Part shown: one piece after another, positions 1 to 10,600 of the stretch
Numbering within the stretch: the stretch's first letter is position 1
Layout of the letters: each line of letters opens with the position of its first letter
NCBI GenBank assembly: GCA_019279435.1
Contig: JAAALK010000286.1
Coordinates: 41,849,712-41,913,711 of the forward strand
Direction: 5' to 3'
DNA length: 64,000 nucleotides
From: Zizania palustris
Taxonomy: Eukaryota; Streptophyta; Magnoliopsida; Poales; Poaceae
Made by a program: the position numbers and the translations under genes
Notes under the pieces: generated by a model
The model's input: only the letters and a program-made list of their open reading frames with translations
Told to the model about the DNA's origin: nothing
Databases searched by the model: none

Positions 1-1246
1 GTACCAAATCTGGGCATCATCCAAGAGGTAAAATGAAGCATACTGAACTCGCTGATGTTCAGGGGTTCCACGGAACATAAAATATCGTTCACAATGATTT
101 AGCTAGTACATTGGATCCCCTATTCCATCAAATTTAGGGAATTCAATTTTGTGAACTGAAGAGGGATGATATTTCGAGTGAAATTCAGAATTTTCGCTTC
201 GGTTATGATTCTGTGGTCGATCGACCAAGTTGGATCGAGATATGGCTTGGTTGCCACTGTGGCTTATTGTTGTTGTGCCTGCTCCTATTGCATCCACCCC
301 GGCATCTCCTTCCCCTGGAGTGCTTGGGCTATTCTTCTCCAGACGAAGCACAACTACCTCGAGACCTTGCTGTTGTTGCTTGACGTCGCGGAGGTCTCCA
401 TTGATGTTGTGTACCAGTTCTTCCGGTCGGTCTAGCCCTTTGCTGAGTTCATCACCCAAAGAAACTACTTCCTTCCTTGCTTCCGAAACAGCAGACAACA
501 TGGTGGACAACTCTAACTCTGATACCAATTTTCATGGGATTACGAAACAATCGAGGGAGATAAGAGAATGCGAGAACATATATGATACTTGTGCTTCATT
601 GGTGGATGAACACCTAGGACTTGCCGGCATCTAGGCGTTGTCTTGGCACCGTGCCGGGAAGCCAGGAGTTACAAAATGAGTTAAACTCTTCCACACCCTC
701 TCTTAGATGATTTGTTTATATAGACACAATGATCCAGCTAATCCTCTAACAACTTCCGAACAAACTACACTAGCTATTAACAGCTCATGTCATCTAGAAG
801 TTTCTGGAATAGCTATTGTTAGGCAAGGCTTTGGCTTGATTTCTTCTTACGACGCTGGTAATATATACGAGTCATGACAATATCACATTTTCCTGCTCCA
901 ATTACTCACAACAACAACATAGCCTTTCAGACCCAAGCAAGTTGGGGTAGGCTAGAGTTAAAATCCAACAAGAACCAAAAATCAGGGTTCAGACACAGAA
1001 ATAGTTGTTTTCCAAGCACTCCTATCTATGGCTAAATCTTTGGGTATATTCCATCACTCCAAATCATCTTTTACTGTTTCTTCCCATGTCAATTTTGGTC
1101 TTCCTCTACCTCTCTTCACATTGTTGTCACGCCTTTTGATTCCACTACGCAACGATGCCTCCGGAGGCCTCCGTTGGACATGTCCAAACCATATCAACCG
1201 GTGTTGGATACGTTTTTCTTTAATTGGTGCTAGAATTGATAATAGT
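1..1246. repeat. Direct repeat, copy A (gypsy 5' part plus LINE 3' end)
   Basis: This stretch is repeated in the same orientation at about 3092-4262. The two copies align through the gag start, the non-coding segment beside it and the RTE-like LINE 3' fragment, with scattered substitutions and small indels. Copy A contains about 40 bp near 250-300 that copy B lacks. Copy A starts at or beyond the window edge. It stops near the LINE/NAT-fragment junction at about 1246-1275, whereas the LINE in copy B runs about 120 bp further. Confidence 0.8.
103..528 (-). pseudogene. Ty3/gypsy gag N-terminal fragment
   Basis: Minus-strand coding of about 141 codons resembles the N-terminal part of plant Ty3/gypsy Gag: a coiled N-terminus, a Q-rich stretch, then the motif EFPKFDGIGDP that opens the retrotransposon gag domain. 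The next conserved residues (W-L-x-x-CEQYF) are present in the second copy at 3103-3384 and continue at lower coordinates here, with a substitution. It is only the start of the gene. Pol is not visible, so it is a remnant. Confidence 0.7.
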
Positions 1247-1275
1247 GGATTCAATTGGTGACCAAACAATGTTGT
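905..1275 (-). pseudogene. RTE-like LINE 3'-end fragment, copy A
   Basis: Minus-strand coding contains the C-terminal tail common at the end of plant RTE-type LINE reverse transcriptases: RLIWFGHVQRRPPEA, then RGRGRPKLTWEE and a DLE terminus. It is followed on the minus strand by a short TTG-repeat tail (CAACAACAAC at about 910 on the plus strand), as expected of an RTE 3' end. The RT core is missing, so this is a 5'-truncated dead copy. Confidence 0.7.
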
Positions 1276-1832
1276 TTGCACATCATTCTTAAGGATTCAG
1301 CCACCGCTAGTAATCACACAATATTCATCCTAATGTATCTACCTAAGAAAGTGCCACCATCAATATGATCTGTGGAAGGCCGATCTCCACACATTTGGCA
1401 ACCTGCACAACACCAAAGCCATGTTGTTACATCACTGTTGTGAAATATCCAAACAACATATGTACATGTATAAATACTTACACTAGAAAATCCAAGCTCA
1501 TAGAGTCCAAATCCAACAAGTGCAACAAGTGGCGCCACAGATAGTGGGCTCAGCAGCCTGCAACATTACAAGAATTAAACATGAATTAGCAGAATAATAG
1601 GATCAGAGAAGGTACACTGGTTAAACAACACCTGGAATTTGAATCCTAAAGAGGAGACAAGCACACCTAACGACAATGCGCCTGAGCCCACTGAACCCTA
1701 GGATGATTTGGAGTGTGGAGGCCACTATGAGTGTGCCCTGCGTTCCACGCATGATGCGCAATAATTTGTGTAATACCATGGCGAACCCACCACACCACAT
1801 TGTCAGGACAGCAACAGCGAGTCAACAGATGA
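1275..1832 (-). pseudogene. NAT transporter gene fragment (exons 4-6 duplicate)
   Basis: This is a partial duplicate of the NAT gene at 18812-23893. Exon 6 maps to 1343-1402, exon 5 to 1482-1557 and exon 4 to 1667-1767, all at full length and in gene order, with introns of the pre-insertion size. Neither of the two hAT elements found in intron 5 of the functional gene is present; the single copy of one target octamer (ATAAATAC) lies at 1470-1477. The exon 4 acceptor is lost (AC instead of AG at 1769-1768) and a conserved Trp in exon 4 is changed to Arg. The other exons are absent, so it cannot encode a transporter. Confidence 0.88.
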
Positions 1833-1834
1833 TG

Positions 1835-2220
1835 TATTAGTCCAAAGTATCTAAACATATATGAACTAATTATTAGCCAATTAGTTATTAGCTAACTAAT
1901 AATTAGTTCTAGCTAACAATTAGTTTTAGTCTATCCAAACGATCCCTAAAACTAATTATTAGATATAACTGATTATTAGTTAGCTAATAATTAGTTCTAT
2001 CTAATAATTAGTTCACATATGTTTGGATACTTTGGACTAATACCTGAAAAAAGAGTAAAGGACTTCTATTGGTTTCTATTAGTTCACTTTTGTGGACTAA
2101 TGGCTAACCATTAGTTGGCTTATTAACTAACAATTAGTTTAGTAATTAGTTGGGTTGTTTGGATGAAATAAGACTAAAAATTAGATACTAACAATTAGTT
2201 TATGGAATCTAAACGGGACC
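1835..2220. mobile_element. AT-rich MITE cluster with long inverted repeat
   Basis: The motif TATTAGTCCAAAGTAT opens at 1835 and its reverse complement closes at 2042, with about 40 bp of near-perfect inverted repeat and ATTAGTT-rich internal repeats. A related AT-rich block continues to about 2220, ending in a segment that reads like a MITE terminus. It sits directly at the end of the NAT fragment (1832), so it may have inserted at or caused that breakpoint. I could not define a clean target duplication or assign a superfamily. Confidence 0.6.
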
Positions 2221-2241
2221 TAAATAGTTTTACAGCTAAAT

Positions 2242-3390
2242 CTAATTCACAACAAAACCATATTTACATTTTACATAGAACCAAAAATCAGAATGAGGAG
2301 GATTAAACTCCAACGGCATACCAAACGAGCTCTTAATGTGCAAACTATCCAAGACAATCAGCTGTTGAGGTATCAATGAAATTGTGCGTAGATCCTGAAT
2401 CCAATAATGTACGCAATTTTGTTTTACCAACAATGACCATGACATGCATCGTATGGCCTGTGCGTGGGTGTATGCCGGTCATTGTTGCTAATTAAATGGT
2501 TGGTTCTACATTGTCTTCATCCTCATCCAACAACTCAATGGAGAACAGACATTTACAAGAATTCCGATGACCAGGTGTAAACTTTTCATCACACCTAAAA
2601 CATAGCCCCTTGTACGTCGATCCGCAATCTCTACTGGTGTAAATTTCTTGACAGCAGCTTGATTAACTGAGACTAAGGATGAAGATTGTGAATGTTGTTG
2701 CACCGTGGATACCCCGGTGTTTGCAGGAAATTAAGATTTGGAAGTAATCCAAGAGTATGATCGTACTGAAGTAGGGATCATGGCTCGTTGTTCATAGGCC
2801 CTTGCCAGCATTATGACTTCATCCAATGTCGATGGTTTATGAAGGGTGGCATCTGTTTTGAGCAGCTGCCCAAGTCCTGCCATGAACAACTGCACTTGAT
2901 GAATCTCTCATATATATGGATCCTTGTAGGACAGTGCCATAAATCTGTTGCAGAATGCATCCACTGATCCTTCGCATCGGAGCAGAGCCAACTCACCAAT
3001 TGGGCTCTCTGTGAGTGGTGGACCGAACTAATAATACACGAGCTGAACAAAATGTGGCCATGAAAGAGGTCCCTCATTCATCTCGAGTCGATGGTACCAA
3101 ATCTAGGCATCATCCAAGAGGTAAAATGAAGCATACTGAACTCGCTGATGTTCAGGGATTCCAGGGAACATAAAATATTGTTCACAATGATTTAGCCAGG
3201 ACATTGGATCCCCTATTCCATCGAATTTAGGGAATTCAATTTTGTGAACCGAAGAGCGATGATATTTTGAGTGAAATTCAGAATTTCCGCTCCGGTTACG
3301 ATTCTGTGGTCGATCAACCAAGTTGGATCGAGATATGGCTTGGTTTCCACTGTGGCTTGGGCTATTCATCTCTAGACGAAGCACAACTAC
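2242..3390 (-). pseudogene. Decayed Ty3/gypsy gag
   Basis: Reading down the minus strand from about 3390, several frames together give a plant gypsy Gag: the FPKFDGIGDPMSWLNHCEQ opening (3103-3384), a helical capsid-like region (3077-2811), and near 2700-2500 a C-terminal part of the type that reads CxxCDEKFxPGH in intact relatives. At least two frame changes and internal stops break it. It is contiguous with repeat copy B and ends in AT-rich sequence near 2240. No pol follows. Confidence 0.65.
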
Positions 3391-4262
3391 CTCGAGACCT
3401 TGCTGCTATTGCTTGACGTCACGGATGTCTCCATCGATGTTGTGTACCATTTCTTTCGGTCGATCTAGCCCTTTACTGAGTTCATCACCCGAAGAAACTA
3501 CTTCCTTCCCTGCTTCCGAAACAGCAGACGGCATGGTGGACAACTCTAACTCTGATACCAATTTGTCACAGGATTACGAAACAATCAAGGGAGATAAGAG
3601 AATACGAGAACGTAGATGATACTTGTGCTTTATTGGTGGATGAACTAGGACTTGTAGCATCTAGGCGTCGTCTTGGCGCCGTGCTAGGAAGCCAGGAGTT
3701 ACAAAATGAGTTAAACTCTTCCACACCCTCTCCTAGATGCATTGTTTATATAGACACAATTATCCAGCTAATCCTCTAACAACTTTCTAACAAACTCCAT
3801 TAGCTATTAACAGCTCATGCCATCTATAAGTTTCTGGAATAGCTACTGTTAGGCAAGGCTTTGGCTTGATTTCTTCTTACGACGCTGATAATATATATGA
3901 GTCATGACAATCACATTTTCCTGCTCCAATTACTTATTACGACAACAACAACATAGCATTTTAGTCCTAAGCAAGTGGGGTAGGCTAGAGTTGAAACCCA
4001 ACAAGAACCACAAATCATGGTCCAGGCACATGAATAGTTGTTTCCAAGCACTCCTATCTATGTCTAAATCTTTGGGTATATTCCATCGCTCTAAATCACC
4101 TTTTACTGTTTCTTTCCATATCAAGTTTGGTCTTCCTCTACCCATCTTCACATTGATGTCACGCCTTAGGATTCCACTGCACACCGATGCCTCCGAGCCT
4201 CTATTGGATATGTACAAACCATCTCAACTAGTGTTGGATAAGTTTTTCTTCAATTGGTACTA
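3092..4262. repeat. Direct repeat, copy B
   Basis: Second copy of the 1-1246 segment, same orientation, beginning with the same GTACCAAATCT-like motif and ending in the LINE fragment near the AATTGGTACTAC / AATTGGTGCTAG divergence point. Copy B continues at both ends into sequence missing from copy A in this window: more gag at lower coordinates and more LINE at higher coordinates. Confidence 0.8.
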
Positions 4263-4380
4263 CCCCTAATCTATCACGTATATCCCCATTTCGGACTCGG
4301 TCCATTCTCGTATGGCCACAAATCCAATGTAACATACGCATTTCCGCAACACTCATCTGCTGGACATGTCGTCTTTTATA
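3925..4380 (-). pseudogene. RTE-like LINE 3'-end fragment, copy B
   Basis: Longer version of the fragment at 905-1275. From 4380 downward the minus strand encodes a region with the M-R-x-L-x-W-x-C-G-H spacing, a frame break, then GRGRPNLIWKE, the DLERWNIPKDL motif and the DRSAWKQ terminus of RTE-type LINE ORFs. A TTG-rich tail follows at about 3930. It is 5' truncated and lacks the catalytic RT domain. The end abuts sequence 3' of the RabA gene. Confidence 0.7.
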
Positions 4381-4628
4381 GTCCAATATTCTGCTCTAAT
4401 TACTTAGTCCAAAAAAATATGACATTGGTTTGAAACTGTATAAATCTATCAAACAATGGTCTCTACCAAAATTTTGCAACTACACATGATATCTACCTTG
4501 GAAAATTTCTTTCTAGCGTTTTAAATTGTGATTACAACCCCACCAGAATTACAGGCCATAAGGACTCAAGTGATCTACATAACACATGAGAATTTCCTTT
4601 TGCAGCATCACCAGTTCTTTGTTTGCGC

Positions 4629-7600
4629 CTAGGCAGAACAGCACCCTCTCTTTGTGTTAACAGTAGAATCAGTAACGTTGATAGTGGTTCCTTGAATAGG
4701 AGGTCCACTGCCTGCTGCCTCTTGGGCAGCAAGTGCCTTCTTGTTGATGATTTGATGAATATCAGAAAGGACCGTCTGAAATGCCTTCTCAACATTAAGG
4801 GCTTCCAGAGCTGAGGTCTCAAGGAAGGATAGCCCTTCCTTCTCCGCTAATGTCTGACCATCTTCCTCTGGAACTGACCTCAGGTGGTTAAGGTCAGATT
4901 TGTTACCAACCATCATAATGACAATGTTGGAGTCTGCATGGTCCCGAAGTTCACGGAGCCACCTCTGGATGTTTTCAAATGTCTGGTTCTTTGTTATGTC
5001 ATAGACTAGTAGTGCCCCCACAGCTCCCCGGTAGTAAGCACTTGTGATCGCACGGTACCTCTCTTGCCCAGCAGTATCCCATATCTGAGCTTTAATAGTC
5101 TTCCCTTCTATCTGTAAACATAGTTGATAGTTCCACACTAAATCAGAACAGCCAACAAAATTAATATGATGAGACAAAATACCAACATCTCATAGAAATT
5201 TAACTTGGAGATTTGCCATGAAAGAAGTCAGTTTAACAAAATTAGATCGTGAAGGTATTACAATATTACAATGACATGATACAACTAGAACAGCTCCCAA
5301 AAGGCCAAAATCCAGACTTCTCTCTGAAATGCAATAAATTAATCAAAGGGCTCATCTGTAGAAAGAGGCCATGTTAACCAACAGGGACATTCGAAGGCCT
5401 TATACATTAAATGCTAACAAACGAGTGATGGTACAGACCCTCCTCCCAGTCTCCCCAAAAGTTTCCTTCTCCTGGTATATTTCTGGAAAAGATCCATGTA
5501 CTTGTACACCTCATGCAAGTTGCTCTCATTTTTTAACTAGCAGTTTGAATTGAGCAAGAAATACCAAATGATAATAAATACTCTGCTCAAACATTCTGTA
5601 AATGTATTAGCAGTCTTCAAAAAAACTGCAAAACTATGTTTACCACACCAGATTCTGAACTACTGTTCCAGTCTAATTCTAAAACTCTAATGAACTTGAT
5701 ACATGTTTTATGACATTTAGACATTATGAGGGCAACAAACTATATGCTCTAACATGCTATCAGGATAAATAACGTGACACATAAACCGCATGTCAAGTCG
5801 AGGTATGAGCAAAAAGAAGCGGACCACAAACTGCAGATTTTGAATGTAGACGAAATCAAAAGGTACCACAACATAAATGTATGTTTCAGAGAGACTTCCA
5901 AATTGGAAGACAGATTAGCGACATGCGTTAAGGCAGTTGTTATTCGAGTAATACGACTTTGACAGGTCGTCACAGTCGAGAAGGAGAACGGCTTCGGGGA
6001 GTAGCTCGAAGGAAAGGGAAGAGAGGAAAAGGGGAGAACGCGATGGGGCAACCAAGTTCCTCGTCGCGCCGTCTCGCGTTCGAGGAGTCGTCGGCCTCTG
6101 GGCGGCCCTTTGGAGAGGGTGCGTGGGCTGAATCGGGTTCGGCGGTCGCAACGGCCCAGCCCGAGAAGGAGGGCGCAGAGGGTTTTGTTTCGGCCTCGGC
6201 TCAGGGGAGTCTGGATCCCTCGTTTTCTCCTCCCCGCCGCTCCAGTTCTAGGGTTTCGGGTGAGGGTTTCTCTCTTGATACGGTGATCCATCATTCGTGG
6301 CGGTCGTCTCGCCCGGCGTGGGTGTGGATCCAGCGGGGTGTTCCGATCTCTGCGGAGGTGGTGGAGCGGGGTTTTCCGGCCTCTGGGGACGACGTTCGAC
6401 GGTTTGGTTTCGCGGCGAAAGTTCTTCGTCGTGATCTCCCGAGGTTGGTGGATTCTCGCTCGTTCTCAGCGGTTGTGAAGGGGGAGTCGATGGATCGGCA
6501 GCGGGGTGAGGAGTTCATGGGTAACAAGAGGAGGCTATTTGATCGCGATGGGTCCAGGGGGGACCGGGAGCAGAATCGTGGGGGAGATGGTGGTGGTCGC
6601 GGCCAGCGCTGGCCGGGGTGGGAGAAGAAGCCGGTGGATGCCCCGCGTAAGGATGATCGGGCCTTCGTGTGGCGAAGGGAGGAGGGACAGGGCAGTAATC
6701 AACAAAGGCGTGATCAAAAGGGAGTTCGTGACCTCAAGTCGGAAGATCTAACTTGTTTCAATTGCGGGCTCCCTGGTCATCATCAGGTGAACTGTTCCAA
6801 TCCCACCATCTGTTTCGTCTGCAAGCAAACGGGTCATATCTCTTCTGGATGCCCTATGCTGGGTTCGCGGTCTGGGGGTAAGACTTTGGGGTCTCTGGAG
6901 CTTTGTGCATATGGGCTTCCTAACCAAGCATTTCATCACTTGGAGATCCCTGAGGGTGATGTGAAGTCGATGAATCATGCTGTTACGGGGATTTTGACGG
7001 TGGAGGAAGGCGTGTGTTCGGAATCACAGATTTTAATTGAATTAAAGCATCTGTATTCTGTTAACTGGGACTGGTCGGTTCTTCAAGTTGATAAGAATCA
7101 GTTTCTTGTGGAGTTCCCGTCGAAGGAAGCTAGATGGGAATTAGCGAGGCTCAAGTGTTTCGAGTTTCAACGGTTCAATGTGAGAGCGAACATAAGGGTT
7201 TCTGATAGAGATATTCATGCATTTTCGGAGCTGCAAGTGGTCTGGGTGAAAGCGTTTGGAATTCCTCAGATTGCTAGGGAGGAGGATCATGTTCTGAACA
7301 TTGCCAGATTGATTGGTAAGCCGTCTGAAGTGGATCGCCTTTCTCTGTCCCGCTCGGGCCCTATCCGGGTGAAGGTTTACTGCAGAGATCCGTTCATGAT
7401 TGAGGGGGTTTCGGAGGTCTTCATCAACAAAGTGGGGTACAAAGTTAAATGGGTCCCGGAGCTGGATGGGTTGAAACATACCAAACATAAGCCGGATGGT
7501 TTTAAAGTTGATCTGGGCAAAGGCAAGTTTGCTGGGAAGGGGGTGGGAGGTGATTATGTTGATCCGGGTGAGTCTGAGTTGCATGATAACTCTGGGCTCC

Positions 7601-10600
7601 CGGAGGGTGATAGCAACCCGGGTGAGAGTAAGCCAATGGATGCTGATGAGTTTGGGGGGGAGTCTGAAGAAATGTCTGAAGAGGATGTTCTCTCCACGAT
7701 ACCAGATGTTTACTGTCGCCCATATGGAGGGGCTGCTGAGGGGAAACAAGGTGTGGATTCTCAGTCTGTGTTTGGCAATTCAAGTATGGGGGAGGACTTG
7801 TTTGATGATAGGGGCTGCAAGGAGACTATCATAGGGGGAGAGGCTTTTTCTAAAGAGAAAGAGGTTCTTGACGTTGATCGAGATGTGGATGAGGTAGTGG
7901 CAGGGGTTGAGGAAGGTGAGCAGTTTCAAGTTGTGCAGAAGAAGAAAGTTGGGAGAGGCAAGGGTGGCAGGGGTCCTCCTGTGGCTGTCAGGCAGAGCAC
8001 TAGGATCAAACGGGATGGTGTCTCCATTGTGACTAAAGCTCAGCGTCGGGCGGATTCAAAAAATGATATATCAGGTATGTCGCGCTTTGCGGTCTTACAT
8101 TCAGTTGATGATGATTGTCTAGAGAAGATAGCTGTTGGTGCGGGGGTGAATCTTGGTCCGTCCAAGGAAGTGGTTAATGAGCAGATTCAGTTGATCAAAG
8201 CTCGGGAAATGGCGCAGGCTTTGCTCTTTGCTGCTCAAAAATCAAACATTGATGTTTCTGGGGTTCATAGTGAGGGGGTGTTGGAGGATGAGGTGTCCAA
8301 TGAGATGGGGGCCGATGGGGAAGGGCTCACAGGCCAGGGACTTTCTGTGGTGGAGGGAGTTGTGTTGGTTAATCCATGAAGGCTTTGTTTTGGAATATTA
8401 GGGGTCTTGGCAGTAGGGCTAAACGTAGGCAACTCGCTGATTTCTATAAAAAATATATGTTTGATTTTGTGTGTTTACAAGAAACCTTTCGGGTGAGCTT
8501 CACGGAGAAAGAACTTAATGGTTTCTGTCTCAATAGGGATTTTTTCTGGTGCACCAAGCCGGCGGTCGGTCATTCGGGGGGTTTGTTGAGTGGGGTGAAT
8601 TTGGATCTTTTCAAAGTTAATAATGTCGATCAAGGTCGTTTTTTCATTTGTTTGGGTGTCGAATCTAAGAGTTCTGGGCTGTGTTGGGAGATTCTGAATG
8701 CGTATGGTCCGGTAGTAGATGATGAGAAGATGGTTTTCCTTCAAGAACTATCGGATAAGATTTCATCAGTTTCAGCGCCCATCGTTTTGGGGGGTGATTT
8801 CAATTTGATTAGGGCGGCTGATGAAAAATCTCAAGGGGTGATCCATTGGAGGTGGGTTGATGCGTTCAATGATTTCATAGAATCTATGGAGTTAGAGGAA
8901 ATAGTGAAAACGGGGTGTAAGTTCACGTGGTCGAATAAACAAATTAATCCCACTAGGGAGGTCCTGGACAGAATTTTGGCTTCTTTGTCGTGGTCGGCGA
9001 TTTTCCCTTTAGCTTCTGTTCTAATCCTCCCGGGAGTGGTTTCGGATCATAGCCCTCTGATCGTCGATTTAGATAAGAAAATTGCTAGGCCGAATGTCTC
9101 CTTTCGGTTCGACAATGGTTGGTTGGAAGTTATGGGTTTCAGAGATTGGTTCGCCGCTCAGCTGCCGAATAGGGGTTCTGATAAGATTTTAGATTTTTGG
9201 AAAAGGCAAGGAAAGGTGTTGAGGCAAAAACTTAGGGGTTGGGGTTACAATGCCAGGAAATCTGAAGAAGTTGACAAGGCTTTGTGTTTGGAGGAAATTA
9301 AACGTCTGGAAAGGAAAGCGGATTCTGTTGGGTTGGCCGCAGATGAGTGGGAGACTAGGTATATCCTTGATCGCCGTATGGCTGACATTTTTCATAGAGA
9401 AGCAGTGTATTGGCACAGGAGGAGTGGCCAACAATGGTTGACTCAGGGGGATGCGAATACCGGGTACTTTCATAAGATAGCAACTAGTCGGAAAAAGAAG
9501 TCTACAATCACGTTTCTTGAATCGGACGATGGCATTATTCAGGATGAGGAGGGTTTGTGCTCTCACATTTATGGTTACTATAAAACTCTGTTTGGTTTGG
9601 AGCAGAGGGGTGTGCTGCGTCTAGATAATGAGCTCTGGCCTTCGCATGGGAGAGTTTCAGGGGAAGACAATGCTGCTTTGATTCGTCCCTTTACCTATGA
9701 TGAGTTAGATATGGCCTTTAGAGGGATGAAAATTAATACTGCTCCAGGGCCAGATGGGTTTTCAGTTAGTTTTTATAAAGCTTTTTGGGGGCATTTTAGG
9801 ATTCAGTTCAAGGAGATGTTAGATGAACTATATCACCATAAGTTGGATTTGGAGAGGATCAATTATGGAGAAATTGTTCTTCTGCCCAAAATAAAAGACG
9901 CTGTCTCGATTAAACAGTTTAGACCTATCTGTCTGCTCAATGTGTGTTTCAAGATTATTACTAGGGTCCTAAGCCTTAGACTCGGAGGGGTGGCTGCCAG
10001 AGTGATTGATCCGTGCCAGACGGCTTTTATCCCTGGTCGGAATATCCTGGAGGGAGTGGTGACTCTTCATGAGGTTTTGCATTCGATTCATTGCGCTAAA
10101 CAAAAGTGTCTTTTGATCAAATTGGATTTCGAAAAAGCGTATGATCGGGTTAATTGGGAGTTTCTGGGGGAAGTCATGGAGAAGAAGGGTTTCCATTCCA
10201 AATGGATTGGGTGGGTGAATAGTGTGGTTGCCGGTGGGCGTGTGGCCATCAACATTAACGGTCGCCGGGGGGGGTTTTTCCGGACGTATAGGGGTGTGAG
10301 GCAGGGGGACCCTATGTCCCCACTGCTGTTCAATCTAGTTGCTGATGCCTTGGCAGTGATGTTGGCTCGCGCCAAATCTAATGGCCTGCTGAGTGGTGTG
10401 GTGCCTCACTTGGTGCGAGGGGGGATCACTCACCTTCAATATGCCGATGACACTGTTATCATGTTGGAGTTTTCGAAACAAAATCTGATTGCGATCAAGT
10501 TTCTTCTGTTTTGCTTCGAGAATATGTCGGGCTTAAAGGTTAATTATCATAAAAGTCAATTGTTCACGATGGGGGTGAATGAGGAGGAAGCGCGTTGGGC

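Noticed and set aside
5749..6294. 181-codon minus-strand open frame across the LINE 5' end
   Set aside because: Antisense of LINE ORF1 joined to intron sequence; Arg/Pro-rich without homology I recognise.
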